Below the pieces are notes generated by a model. That model was not told the DNA's origin. It did not search any database and was given only the letters and a program-made list of their open reading frames with translations. Source: Leucothrix mucor DSM 2157 (GTDB taxonomy: Bacteria > Pseudomonadota > Gammaproteobacteria > Thiotrichales > Thiotrichaceae). Taken from it: 64,000 nucleotides of DNA. Within the stretch, counting starts at the first letter, position 1. Every line of letters begins with the position of its first letter. The DNA is taken from NCBI RefSeq assembly GCF_000419525.1, contig NZ_ATTE01000001.1, positions 1,116,001 to 1,180,000 of the forward strand, written 5' to 3'. This document shows, in pieces, positions 44,060 to 53,294 of this stretch. Both the position numbers and the translations under genes were made by a program.

Positions 44060-47000
44060 GTGTACGATCCTGAAACTGCGGCTTTGCTTCGTTCAGCCCC
44101 TGAGTTGCCTAATCTTATTCCAGACAATCTACCTCAGCTATTGACTCAACACTATGCTCAGATTGTTTCGATTAGGCTTGGAGGTGAGGATTTCCCCGAA
44201 GCTCACGAAGGTTGGGGGCTTGATAAAATAGCTGATGCTTATGAACTTATTGTGTCTGTAAGTGAGGATCCATCTATTAGGCGTCCTGCTGCATTTGTGG
44301 CTGCAAGTGCGCAGCTTATTATTGCCAGAAGACAAAAGCTTCTTGATGATGGTAGCGAAGCGCCAGAGAATATTAACCGAGATCGTTTATCTCCTGAATT
44401 AGCGGCAGTACTTTTATTTTTATCCTCAGAGCAATACGCTGATGCACATGAAGCTGCTTCTCAAGTTTCTAGTCAGAAAGAGAATCAAGACAGCATAGGT
44501 TCTATTATCACTGACCATATTGTTGACTTAGCCAAGGGAAGTCTCTCTACAATCATTTCACGAGGTAGTCGAAGGCATGAGGTGGTGGCAATACCTAGGG
44601 TGCCAAATGAAGAAACTGCGACATTAGCAATGTTAAACTCACTCGCTGAGGGCATTGAATTAATGGCTCAGGGCATCTTAGGTGGGTTAGAGCTCAATAA
44701 TGCAGAACGGTCTCCAAGGTCTATATTTGAAAAAATAAAATCTCTTTCTGCAGGTTTAATTGAAAGTGAAACTTTTCATCGAATTGAATGCAGTTACCCT
44801 GGTAGTTATCACTTGGCAAGTCTTCTTATTGCAGCTTATGACGGGATATCAGAATCATCATTAACTAGGTTACCAGTCCCGAATGGTTCCGATCCAAAGT
44901 TTTGGAGAAAATGGATATCCTTCAGGGCAAATAAGTTTCCTTATGTTTGGCCGAATCACCGTAGAGCATTAGATGACGGATTTCATCAAAATGGAGTTTC
45001 TGCGGTAATGGTATTACCAACTGGTGCGGGAAAAACAACGATATCATCTATTAAGATTGCCAGTGTTCTTGGCCTAGGAAAGAAAGTAATATTTCTTGCC
45101 CCAACACACGCTCTAGTTGAGCAGCTTACTGCTGACCTACAAGGTATGTTTCCTCAGGAAATATTGGGCTCCTCTGTGTCGAGTGATTTTGATCTGCTAT
45201 TTCAGGTGGGTGCAGTCCTTCCAGAAATAGAGGTTATGACGCCAGAAAGATGTTTGGCAATGCTTTCCTTCTCTCCATCCTCTTTTGAGGATGGAGGACT
45301 TTTAGTATTTGATGAGTGCCACTTGTTAAGCCCAGAATCTGGGAGAATTAGACGTTCATTAGACAGTATGCTGTGTGTGTTAGCTTTTAATAAAATTGCA
45401 TCTAGTGCAGACATGCTATTTTTATCCGCAATGGTTGAAAATGGAAAGGAGTTTGCTTCATGGATTACTCATCTAACAGGAAGAAATTGCATCGGCATAG
45501 ACCTTTTATGGAAGCCAAGCAGGCAAGCTAGAGGTCTTGTCATTTACAAGCAGGAGAGTATAGATACGATTAAAGATCGAGCTATAGAAGTGCAAACCCG
45601 GTTGAATCAAGAGGCAGGATCTATTGCAAATAATTTACGTGCGGCGGCAAAAAGAGAGTTGCTGATAACACCTTATGCCATTTGGGGACTTCAACATAAC
45701 TGGTTGGACCAGGCCAATAAACGTGCGACTTGTAGTTATACCAAGTTAATTGATGGTCTTGTCAATCTTGGTGGAGGGCTGAGTAGGTATGGAGTAGCAG
45801 TACAGCCAAATGTAAATTATGTTTCCTCGAAAATAGCAGAGCTTAGTGCCAGAAATAGCCTAAAAACCATAGTATTTGTTAATCAGAAATCACACGCAAT
45901 CTCAACATCCAAAAATATATCTAATGCTTTAGAAATCAAGATTGAACCCACTAGTGATGAACTTTTTATGTGGGAAGCTCTTGAGCTAGAGCTTGGCGGT
46001 TTAAAACATTCATTGCTTACTAAAGGTAATGCTGCGGTACCCCATAATGCTTCTATGCTTCGCCTAGAGAGGGACCTTTCTGAACGTATGTATAAACGAG
46101 ACGGAGGAGCTATGGTTATAGTTGCTACGCCTACTTTAGCACAAGGCCTTAATTTACCTGCTCAACTAGCAATATTAGCAGGAGATAAACGTGCTGAAGT
46201 TGAAAGTGGTGGCCGAGAATCATTGGCAGCCCATGAACTATTGAACGCAGCTGCTCGAGCGGGCCGTGCTGGCCATTTAGCAAATGGTATTGTTCTACTC
46301 GTCCCTGAACCCGTTCTTTCATTTCCGGAAAATAAACAATTAAGTCCTGATGTTGTTCAGAAGCTTCAAGCCTTAATTCCAGAAGATGATCGTTGTGTTG
46401 AAATTTCTGACCCATTGGGAGTGATTTTGGATCGGATATCAGAAGGGAATACTATCGATAATGATGTTATTTATATGGTCAACCGCTTAGCGACTTTAGA
46501 GGATACTGAAAGTGATGGGAAGGTGCTTTTCAACCTTAGTCGGTCTTTTGCTGCTTATAGACTAAGAGAGAGTGGCCAGGAGGAAAAGCTCAATAATCAA
46601 TTAGCTGAATTAGTACGCTTGGTTGCAGCTGAAGCGAATGATGATATTGATCAATCTCTTCTAATTCTGGCATCGCAAAGTGGGTTGCCTCCAATTGTTC
46701 TGTTGCGATTGAAGCAAAAAATTGAGCAAGATGTTGGTAGTCTTCCTTGCTCTATTCCAGATTGGATTGAATGGTTAATTAATTGGCTTATTTTAGACTT
46801 GGATGCAAGAAACCTGTTATTAGCTGATGTAAGACCATCTATTCTTGGAGCCATAGGTGAAAGGAAAGATGGAGAAATTACTGATGATGTGTTGCGCCGT
46901 TTATTGCCTGGAATAAACTCATGGATTTTGGGGATGCCTTTGAGAGATGTTGAATTGGCTTTAGGAGGCGTGCCCGACTCAAGTAATCAAACTGTAAAAT

Positions 47001-47260
47001 CCTGTCCTAGGGTGAGAGAGTTAGTGGGTGCAGTCTTACCCCGAGGCCTCACATTTATAATAGGATTGGTAACACGAGTAGTAACTGAAGTTGACCCGTA
47101 CGATACACAAGAAAATTTATTACCTGATGTTGTAGATTCTCTGAGCATGGCTATTCGGCTTGGCTATGATACTCCTGAAAAACTGAAGTATTCGATTTCT
47201 AACCCTTCGATTCTCTCTCGAGTTGCAGTGCATCAAGCTTACTTTCAAGAAATTAATTAG
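44060..47260 (+). CDS. SF2 DEAD/DEAH-type helicase, HamB-like
   Basis: A 1066-residue helicase. Motif I is LPTGAGKT (about residues 318-325), the Ia region reads IFLAPTHALVEQL, motif II is LVFDECHLL (D418-E-C-H421), motif III is LSAM, and motif VI is AAARAGRAGH near residue 731. The first 290 residues and last 300 have no recognised domain. Length and position after a nuclease-like gene fit HamB-type defence helicases, in which helicase loss of control on phage DNA releases the nuclease. The GTG start has AGAGGTGG 6 to 13 bases upstream. Confidence 0.8.
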   Translation: MYDPETAALLRSAPELPNLIPDNLPQLLTQHYAQIVSIRLGGEDFPEAHEGWGLDKIADAYELIVSVSEDPSIRRPAAFVAASAQLIIARRQKLLDDGSEAPENINRDRLSPELAAVLLFLSSEQYADAHEAASQVSSQKENQDSIGSIITDHIVDLAKGSLSTIISRGSRRHEVVAIPRVPNEETATLAMLNSLAEGIELMAQGILGGLELNNAERSPRSIFEKIKSLSAGLIESETFHRIECSYPGSYHLASLLIAAYDGISESSLTRLPVPNGSDPKFWRKWISFRANKFPYVWPNHRRALDDGFHQNGVSAVMVLPTGAGKTTISSIKIASVLGLGKKVIFLAPTHALVEQLTADLQGMFPQEILGSSVSSDFDLLFQVGAVLPEIEVMTPERCLAMLSFSPSSFEDGGLLVFDECHLLSPESGRIRRSLDSMLCVLAFNKIASSADMLFLSAMVENGKEFASWITHLTGRNCIGIDLLWKPSRQARGLVIYKQESIDTIKDRAIEVQTRLNQEAGSIANNLRAAAKRELLITPYAIWGLQHNWLDQANKRATCSYTKLIDGLVNLGGGLSRYGVAVQPNVNYVSSKIAELSARNSLKTIVFVNQKSHAISTSKNISNALEIKIEPTSDELFMWEALELELGGLKHSLLTKGNAAVPHNASMLRLERDLSERMYKRDGGAMVIVATPTLAQGLNLPAQLAILAGDKRAEVESGGRESLAAHELLNAAARAGRAGHLANGIVLLVPEPVLSFPENKQLSPDVVQKLQALIPEDDRCVEISDPLGVILDRISEGNTIDNDVIYMVNRLATLEDTESDGKVLFNLSRSFAAYRLRESGQEEKLNNQLAELVRLVAAEANDDIDQSLLILASQSGLPPIVLLRLKQKIEQDVGSLPCSIPDWIEWLINWLILDLDARNLLLADVRPSILGAIGERKDGEITDDVLRRLLPGINSWILGMPLRDVELALGGVPDSSNQTVKSCPRVRELVGAVLPRGLTFIIGLVTRVVTEVDPYDTQENLLPDVVDSLSMAIRLGYDTPEKLKYSISNPSILSRVAVHQAYFQEIN

Positions 47261-47665
47261 ATGAATATTCTTTAGGGTTAAATATGAAACCTGATAGATG
47301 CAGAGCTTAGAAGTGTTCTGGTCAAGTCCAACCGGACACTTTAGTTTGAGATAGTTCAAATTCGACTGGCAAAGGTAGTGATATAGCATCAGCTTTTTGC
47401 TCAGTTTGAGTGTACGCTTGTGTTTAGTGGCTGGCTTAGCCTTTTCTATAGCCATGCTTAGTATGAATGAGTTTATACTCAATATGCCATACAGTAGGGA
47501 CTGGGAAAGGTATTTGAACTCTCCGCTAATAATAAGCATAGATCCATTTTCTCTGGATTGATTGCTGGCAGTTTAATGGTCTAGGGCATCGAGGAAGTTT
47601 CGACAGAGATGAGGTTGTCACTGCTGACCTCCACGTAGTGGACTACAGATCTTGATGGGGTATAT
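47261..47665. other. 405-base region without a clear gene
   Basis: Between the helicase gene and the next nuclease-like gene. On the minus strand at about 47318-47345 it reads GTGTCCGGTTGGACTTGACC, similar to the ends of some IS3/IS481-type elements, and a 31-codon minus-strand frame ending there (SLPLPVEFELSQTKVSGWT) could be a transposase tail remnant. No complete element is present. Confidence 0.3.
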
Positions 47666-48283
47666 ATGCATAATCTAACTGATACCAGACATGCGATAGA
47701 GGAGACATGGCCTGCAATAAAAGCAGAATGCCTGTCTGTCCTCGACTCAGAGCTGCATTATCAAGCAATGATTTATCATTTACTGCGAGAGTTTGGAAAA
47801 GTACCTGTCGCTCAACTTGGTATGAATGTGAAGATGTGGATAAGCAACCCAGTATCGTCACTGTTCCAAAAGTTAGACCAGTCCAAGCATCACGATTACC
47901 AGGGCGGTTTTGAACCGATACCCGACATTGTTATATTTAAACCATCAATAAGTGGGGATTGGCGAAGACGTAACAACGAGGCTACTTTGCTAAATATGTT
48001 GATTGCGATTGAAGTTAAAGCTTCAGAAAGAGCCAAAGGTCGCTTGAGACCGTCAGAAATCAATCTTGATATTCAAAAATTGGCTGCTCATCGGGAGGAG
48101 GTCGAAGCAAGAGGAGCGAGTATATTGCCGATCATGTTGATAGTAGATTCTGCTCCGATTGAGAGGGAGCGAATGACGGAGCAAGCACTCGATGAGTGTC
48201 AACGCTTAGCGATGAAGCTCAAAGTTGGCTTTTTATATGTCTCTCCCACAAATGAAATATACTGCATCGAAGATTGTTACTAA
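47666..48283 (+). CDS. PD-(D/E)XK nuclease-like protein of unknown family
   Basis: A 205-residue protein with a restriction-like motif: PIPDIVIFKP with P86-D87, then LNMLIAIEVKASER with E116-V-K118. The C-terminal ILPIMLIVDSAP...VGFLYVS alternates strands and helices as expected for the fold. I do not recognise the wider family. It has a GGGG-type ribosome site. Its place after a nuclease-helicase pair suggests a third defence component or a separate nuclease; either is inference. Confidence 0.65.
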   Translation: MHNLTDTRHAIEETWPAIKAECLSVLDSELHYQAMIYHLLREFGKVPVAQLGMNVKMWISNPVSSLFQKLDQSKHHDYQGGFEPIPDIVIFKPSISGDWRRRNNEATLLNMLIAIEVKASERAKGRLRPSEINLDIQKLAAHREEVEARGASILPIMLIVDSAPIERERMTEQALDECQRLAMKLKVGFLYVSPTNEIYCIEDCY

Positions 48284-48345
48284 TAAAGGTACGCATGTCA
48301 CGTGTAGTTATAGTCTTTACAAACAGCTAGAAGTGAGGGGCAATT

Positions 48346-48997
48346 TTGGTAAAAAATAATATAGACTTGAGTAAAAAAATTTAATATTCAAGGCATATCT
48401 CTCTTTAGGCAACTTGGAGACTCAAAATATAATAGCGCTTTGAGTATTGAAGAGATTAACGAGCGAATTTTAAATTCCTGTATGTTTTCCGGTAAAATCT
48501 CAGTAGAGCAAGACCAAGGTTTCCAATGTGGCTTAGTAAGAGCTTCAATAGCTGAGCTAGTTTCTATCGAGGAGTTACCTGTAGTCAAGTTGCATAATGC
48601 AGGCAAGCCATTCCGGTTAAATACAACGGAGCATCCTTTGCTTTGTATAGTTAAAGAATTAAGAAACCTGCAGATGCATTTGTCCTCAGTTCAGTTAAGT
48701 GAATTTAGTAAAGATCTTCTTTGTGGGAGGCCTGATAAACCAGAGAATGCAATCCCCGTTACTAGAGAGCTTTTTTTTATTAATAATCTTAAAATTTCCG
48801 ATTTTGAATCACTAAGAAACTATAACAATTATGACGTGTCTCAGTTCAAAGAAGCACTAACTTGGTTTAATGCTGAACAAAAAGAGTGGGGAATCTCTGA
48901 GTTACTTGAACAAGCATCTTATGTTTATGCTGAGAGTCTATCAAATATGATTGAAAATCACGTGGCGCTAACCCTCGATAGAAAAGTTATTTCATGA
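48346..48997 (+). CDS. uncharacterised protein, frameshifted at an A7 run
   Basis: The main frame encodes about 185 to 209 residues (SIEEINERILNSCMFSGKI..., ending ALTLDRKVIS) of unknown family. The reading sense extends upstream of its first start (TTG 48440) as FNIQGISLFRQLGDSKYNSAL until a TGA at 48368-48370. In the neighbouring frame a TTG at 48346 with an AGTGAGGGG site reads MVKNNIDLSKK into a run of seven A (48373-48379). Skipping one A joins the two frames smoothly. So the gene is either mutated, mis-sequenced, or uses slippage. A start at 48440 gives 185 residues if unshifted. Confidence 0.55.
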
Positions 48998-49365
48998 CTT
49001 CGGCTAAACTGACCATTCTACTAAGCGCAGCTGTATTCTTTATCTACGGCGTTGGTTTTACCGTAGCTCCGACCCACTTCTCTCAACTGGTTACGGGCTC
49101 AGTTCCTTCTTCGGGCTCTGGTCTAATTGATATGCGGGCTACTTATGGCGGTATGTCGATTGCTACTGGCATCCTGCTTTATATTTTATCTCGCTCAGAA
49201 GTGCGTCTGGGGCTTATCGGCGTTGTGATCTTCCTATCGAGCATGGCGCTTACACGAGCCTATGGCATGGTTGTTGATGGTGAAGCGAACACGTACATGT
49301 ATGTTTATCTTGCTCTGGAAGTTGTCGTTGCAGTAGTCGCTGCTATACTTTTGAAGAAGACTTAG
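48994..49365 (+). CDS. DUF4345 family membrane protein
   Basis: A 123-residue protein with four predicted helices, matching DUF4345: VFFIYGVGFTVAPTHFSQLV, the DMRATYGGMSIATGILLYIL centre, and LTRAYGMVVDGEANTYMYVYLALEV. The role of the family is not known. It overlaps the end of the frameshifted gene by 4 bases (ATGA), which suggests past coupling. Confidence 0.85.
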   Translation: MTSAKLTILLSAAVFFIYGVGFTVAPTHFSQLVTGSVPSSGSGLIDMRATYGGMSIATGILLYILSRSEVRLGLIGVVIFLSSMALTRAYGMVVDGEANTYMYVYLALEVVVAVVAAILLKKT

Positions 49366-49582
49366 CGTAAACACTTTTTAGTAGTTTACACGGCTTAGGG
49401 AAGGGCGGCTCAGCTATCCAGCCGCTATCACGACCTTGCAATATGAAGCATTGCTCTTGATTCAGATTCGCCCATGCATAATGGCACTTTATAAAATAGT
49501 TTCGCTTCGGAGGGTTAAGCCTGATTTGTTGCTACATTTATTTATAGGTAGTAACATAAGCCAAAAGCTGCGGAGAAATACC

Positions 49583-49843
49583 ATGCAAATGACTAGTAGA
49601 GAATTTAATCAAGACCTAGGTCGCGCCAAGCGTGAAAGCCTGCGGGAGCCCATCATCATCACAGACCGAGGCGCTCCAAAGCATGTGTTAATGAGTTATG
49701 AAGAGTACCAGCTCATAATCCAAAAAAAGCCCCAAAGCGCTTATGAGTGGCTTTGCAGCTTAGAGCATGCTGACGTTTCTGATATTGAATTGGACATACC
49801 TCCACGAAGTACTGCTCAACGTTCCGCTGTAGAGTTTGATTAA
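49583..49843 (+). CDS. Phd/YefM-type antitoxin
   Basis: An 86-residue antitoxin. The N-terminal DNA-binding part reads MTSREFNQDLGRAKRES, then PIIITDRGAPKHVLMSYEEYQLI, the Phd/YefM pattern. The C-terminal 30 residues would bind the toxin. The ATG at 49583 with GGAG 7 bases upstream was chosen over a longer frame from 49436. The stop codon shares bases with the toxin start. Confidence 0.87.
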   Translation: MQMTSREFNQDLGRAKRESLREPIIITDRGAPKHVLMSYEEYQLIIQKKPQSAYEWLCSLEHADVSDIELDIPPRSTAQRSAVEFD

Positions 49844-50262
49844 TGTATCTGCTTGATACAAATATAGTTTCAGAAATCCGGAAGATAGGACGAAACAAAG
49901 CGGACAAAAATGTCGTTGCATGGTTAAGCAATGTATCAAAGGAGTCCTTTTATACCAATGCTGTCGTGGTTATGGAAATTGAGAGAGGCATATTGCGCAT
50001 GTCACGCAAAGATCAACAGCAAGCTGCTAGTCTAAAGGACTGGTATCAAACCGTTGTGAAGAGTATGTTTCATGAACGTGTTTTGCCAATCGATGAAGCT
50101 ACTGCAAATATTTGTGCAACGTTACACATCCCGGACCTTGCTCCTGAAAATGACGCGTGGATCGCCTCAAGTGCTATACAGTACGACTTAACATTAGTTA
50201 CACGTAATACTAAAGATTTTCAACACCCTAACTTACGGGTACTTAACCCATTTGAAGTTTGA
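49843..50262 (+). CDS. PIN-domain VapC/FitB-type toxin
   Basis: A 139-residue PIN-domain ribonuclease. The acidic active-site residues are placed as usual: D5 in YLLDTNIVSE, E46 in VVMEIERG, and the aspartates in APENDAWIASSA and LVTRNTKDF. The second motif with FYTNAVVVMEIERGILRM resembles FitB. It is encoded with a Phd-type antitoxin, overlapping start to stop. Expected action is RNA cleavage when free of antitoxin. Confidence 0.9.
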   Translation: MYLLDTNIVSEIRKIGRNKADKNVVAWLSNVSKESFYTNAVVVMEIERGILRMSRKDQQQAASLKDWYQTVVKSMFHERVLPIDEATANICATLHIPDLAPENDAWIASSAIQYDLTLVTRNTKDFQHPNLRVLNPFEV

Positions 50263-50413
50263 TAGCCTGTAAGTCGAATAGCTAAGATTAATCCTTACCG
50301 CATGCTGAGCATTAGGCGCTCAAATCAGCGTCTAAACTACAATAGTCTTTGACTATCGAGCTGCCCACTGTGCACCTCAATTGTTAACAGTGACCAACAC
50401 CAAAAGGTAGCCT

Positions 50414-50821
50414 ATGAAACTCAACAGCAACAAACTTCCATTCCTCGCCATCACGATCGCTCTATCAGCCGTTTCAATGTCTGCTGGGGCAGCCCCAGAT
50501 AAATACGATGCCATTTATGATAAGTGCGTGACCGACGCAGGCACCATGAATAATAGCGTCGTCCATGGTTGCAGCACTGCCGTGTCTGATGCAGTCAAAA
50601 AAGACATGAACAGGCTGTACGATGTTATTTATAAAAACATCTCAGAAAATTCAGCGGACGATGCAAAGAAGTTTGAGCAGTCTCAACGCACATGGCTCAA
50701 ATACAGAAAGTCTCATTGCGAGTTAATGGGGTCTTATGTTGGCTCACCCATGTACAGCTTTTGCCCGATGCAACTCAATAAAATCAGAGTTCAGGAACTC
50801 GCTGAATTAGCCGGGGAGTAA
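50414..50821 (+). CDS. LprI-like lysozyme inhibitor family protein (DUF1311)
   Basis: A 135-residue secreted protein with signal peptide (hydrophobic residues 8-22, cleavage near A27). The mature part has DUF1311 features: a helical pair with cysteine spacing, DMNRLYDVIYKNI, FEQSQRTWLKYRKSHCELMG (the signature QxxWxxYRxxxC), and a C-terminal CPMQLNKIRVQELAEL. Family members can inhibit lysozyme. It is monocistronic and ends at a hairpin shared with the DDAH gene. Confidence 0.83.
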   Translation: MKLNSNKLPFLAITIALSAVSMSAGAAPDKYDAIYDKCVTDAGTMNNSVVHGCSTAVSDAVKKDMNRLYDVIYKNISENSADDAKKFEQSQRTWLKYRKSHCELMGSYVGSPMYSFCPMQLNKIRVQELAELAGE

Positions 50822-50826
50822 GTAAA

Positions 50827-50858
50827 CCATGCCGATTTCAAATTACAGATCGGCATGG
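50827..50858. terminator. hairpin between convergent LprI-like and DDAH-like genes
   Basis: A perfect 10-bp stem (50827-50836 with 50849-50858) with a 12-base loop lies 5 bases past the LprI-like stop and 10 bases before the end of the DDAH-like gene. On the minus strand a short T-stretch follows. Likely a bidirectional terminator. Confidence 0.7.
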
Positions 50859-50868
50859 CCTAAGTTGG

Positions 50869-51654
50869 CTAAATAGGTAAGCGCAATGATAAGCAAGACA
50901 TCCCACCGTCAATTTTTGCGCACTCCGTATTATTAATCTCACGTACCTCAAAGCCTTCATCGCGCAGCATTGCTGCTGTTTTTGGAAAGCCAGCAGGCAT
51001 GATCACGAACTGATTAAAACGAATACTGTTCGCGGCCGCTTCTTCGCTTTCTGCCGTATAAAGCACGCGATAGCCTTCAAAACAACCAGAGGCTGCCAAT
51101 CGCTTGGTCGATAAAATGGTGTCAGCGTCTAACAAAGAGCAGTCCGTTTTAAAGTGCAACACGCCTTCCGGTGTCATTACTTCACGTACTTGATAGCCCC
51201 AATCTTTTGCCAATTTACGTAGCTCAGTTACACCTGTCGCATCGGTTCGTTCGGAACGTCCGACAAGGATTTCTCGCCCGGTAATTAGAATATCGCCGCC
51301 TTCAATAAAGCCATTTTCAATGCTGCGAACATCTGAATATAAGGCGCGCAAGGTGCTTTCCATGTGTGCCACTTCACCTTGACGAGAGGGCGCACCTGGT
51401 CGCATCAAAATAGCCCCTTGCACAAGGCACAGCGCGGTATCTTCAACAAACGTGGAGTCAGGGTATTCATCCAGTGCTGGCAATTCATGTACCTCAGCGC
51501 CAGCCTCGCGCAATGTTGCGATATAAGCATTATGGTCTTGCAGCATTTGCTCAAAATCAGGAGTACCGGTGTCAACTGCACGTAAGCCATCGATCACACT
51601 GCGGCTTGGTTGACGGGTAATAGCGTGCGTGAATTGATACGACGAATCAGACAT
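50869..51654 (-). CDS. dimethylarginine dimethylaminohydrolase-like protein
   Basis: A 261-residue guanidino-modifying enzyme of the amidinotransferase superfamily. Motifs are PDSTFVEDTAL (substrate-binding Asp/Glu), EGGDILI, the catalytic His in VLHFKTDCSLL, and the nucleophile Cys in DGGMSCLSLRL at the end. DDAH hydrolyses N-omega-methylated arginines to citrulline and methylamines. It is the last gene of the tetR-aruH-aruI operon, which fits a role in arginine-type substrate use. Exact substrate (methylarginine or another guanidine) is not decided by the sequence. Confidence 0.88.
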   Translation of the reverse strand: MSDSSYQFTHAITRQPSRSVIDGLRAVDTGTPDFEQMLQDHNAYIATLREAGAEVHELPALDEYPDSTFVEDTALCLVQGAILMRPGAPSRQGEVAHMESTLRALYSDVRSIENGFIEGGDILITGREILVGRSERTDATGVTELRKLAKDWGYQVREVMTPEGVLHFKTDCSLLDADTILSTKRLAASGCFEGYRVLYTAESEEAAANSIRFNQFVIMPAGFPKTAAMLRDEGFEVREINNTECAKIDGGMSCLSLRLPI

Positions 51655-51667
51655 AGTGGCTTCCTTA

Positions 51668-53290
51668 TTAAACGCTTATTTCAATCATAATAGGTTGTTT
51701 GCGATCACTTGCTTGAATCACTTTTTTGCCTTCGCCTAAGGCGACTTCCAATGACTCACGCTCAGCGCTGCAAGCGAGATAAGGCATCGCACAAGCCTTC
51801 GCTAAATACTCAAAGCTCGGAGGAATGGGGTCACAGCCAACCGCCACAATATCGACTTCAAGCATGGCGTTTTCAATTTCCAGATAGCCTTGGTTATTCC
51901 ACACGATAAAGATAATCGGCAACTGTTCCTGAACCGCGACCATTAGTTCTGCAAAGGAGAATTGCGCCCCACCGTCGCCGGTTATACAAATGACTTGCCG
52001 CTCCGGAGCTGCCAATGCCGCACCAATTGCAGCCGGAATGCCATAGCCCAGCGCACCATAACCTGTTGCAGCATGGAACCAGCCACCCGCACAATCATGG
52101 TCGTAATACATACTTCCGGCATACACTAACTGCGTAGAGTCGCCAACCAAGATGGCGTTTGGATACGTATCCCGCATCAAATTGAGCAGCTGGATATGTT
52201 GTCGGTAGTTTTCAGGTAACTCGGCAAAAGCATCGGCTCGAGTTTGCTCGGCGCGTTGGTGGCTTTGTGATTTATTGAATGACGCAGGCGGTGTTGGCGA
52301 GAGCGTCTGCAAGCGCTGCAGCAAACTTTCCAGCACGGATTTAGTATCGCCTTGCAAGCAAATACCCGCCGGATGCTTTGCCAACTGCTGCGGGCAAATA
52401 TCAACACGAATCAGCGCTTTTAGCGGCGGGAATTCATTATTGCGATACATATCGTAATCGGTCGAACCCATCTCAGTGCCTAGCGCTAACACACAATCAG
52501 CTTCCGCAATTAACTCTCGCACTGCCTGCAAACTCGGGCTGGCAGGCACACACAATGGGTGCTGATGCATTAAGCCGCGTGCATTGCTGGTTAGCACCAC
52601 CGGCGCGGATAAATACTCGGCTAACTGAGTTAAAGAAGCTTCGGCATGACGGGTGCCACCACCGGCAAGAATGACAATCTTATTGGATTGTGCCAGTTGC
52701 TTAGCGGCGCTCTCCACTGAAGGAATGGCAGATTCTGTACTATGTCCCGCTTCATGAATCTGATCAGTCAATAGCTCAAAATCAAGACCCATTACATCAA
52801 TCGGAATTTGAATATGCACAGGCCCCGGTCGCTTATTGGAAAAACCCTCAAAGGCTTGATCAAGGGTAGGTAACAACGCTTCTTGCTGACTGACCTGCGT
52901 TGAGGTCATGGCAACCTGTGCACACAGGGCGTGCTGGTTGGGTAGCTCATGCAAGTGCCCAAGACCTAAGCCTAAACTGGCTCGCTCATTCACTCCTGAA
53001 ACCACTAACATTGGTACACTGTCAGCACGTGCTTGTGCCATGGGCGTTAAGATATTGGTCATGCCGGGGCCGGTAATCACAAAGCAGACACCGGGTCGCC
53101 CCGAGACTCGTGCATAGCCATCGGCCATAAAGCCAATGCCTTGTTCGTGTCTGGCGGTGATGTGTCGTATACCGGACTGAGCCAGACCACGATAAAGCTC
53201 AATGGTATGAACACCCGGAATACCAAAAATCACCTCAACACCCGAGGCTTCAAGGTATTGAACTAAGGCTTCTCCAATACTTGTCGTCAT
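51668..53290 (-). CDS. aruI: thiamine-diphosphate decarboxylase, AruI-type
   Basis: A 540-residue ThDP enzyme of the acetolactate synthase-like group. It shows IPGVHTIELYRGL and ITARHEQGIGFMADGYAR (the catalytic Glu loop), and GDGGAQFSFAELMVAVQEQLPIIFIVWNNQGY (ThDP-binding motif). Next to aruH it is best called 5-guanidino-2-oxopentanoate decarboxylase, which turns 2-ketoarginine into 4-guanidinobutyraldehyde. The ATG at 53290 was chosen because a GGAG lies 9 bases upstream; another ATG at 53305 overlaps the aruH end. Gap to aruH is 4 bases. Confidence 0.87.
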   Translation of the reverse strand: MTTSIGEALVQYLEASGVEVIFGIPGVHTIELYRGLAQSGIRHITARHEQGIGFMADGYARVSGRPGVCFVITGPGMTNILTPMAQARADSVPMLVVSGVNERASLGLGLGHLHELPNQHALCAQVAMTSTQVSQQEALLPTLDQAFEGFSNKRPGPVHIQIPIDVMGLDFELLTDQIHEAGHSTESAIPSVESAAKQLAQSNKIVILAGGGTRHAEASLTQLAEYLSAPVVLTSNARGLMHQHPLCVPASPSLQAVRELIAEADCVLALGTEMGSTDYDMYRNNEFPPLKALIRVDICPQQLAKHPAGICLQGDTKSVLESLLQRLQTLSPTPPASFNKSQSHQRAEQTRADAFAELPENYRQHIQLLNLMRDTYPNAILVGDSTQLVYAGSMYYDHDCAGGWFHAATGYGALGYGIPAAIGAALAAPERQVICITGDGGAQFSFAELMVAVQEQLPIIFIVWNNQGYLEIENAMLEVDIVAVGCDPIPPSFEYLAKACAMPYLACSAERESLEVALGEGKKVIQASDRKQPIMIEISV

Positions 53291-53294
53291 CGAT

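Noticed and set aside
47120-47539. 139-codon minus-strand frame overlapping the helicase 3' end
   Set aside because: Half of it is antisense to the helicase, it lacks a ribosome site, and the product shows no folded pattern; only the IS-like end within it was kept as a weak finding.
50312-50335. Imperfect 9-bp hairpin after the PIN toxin gene
   Set aside because: One mismatch, short loop and no T-run; too weak to call as a terminator.
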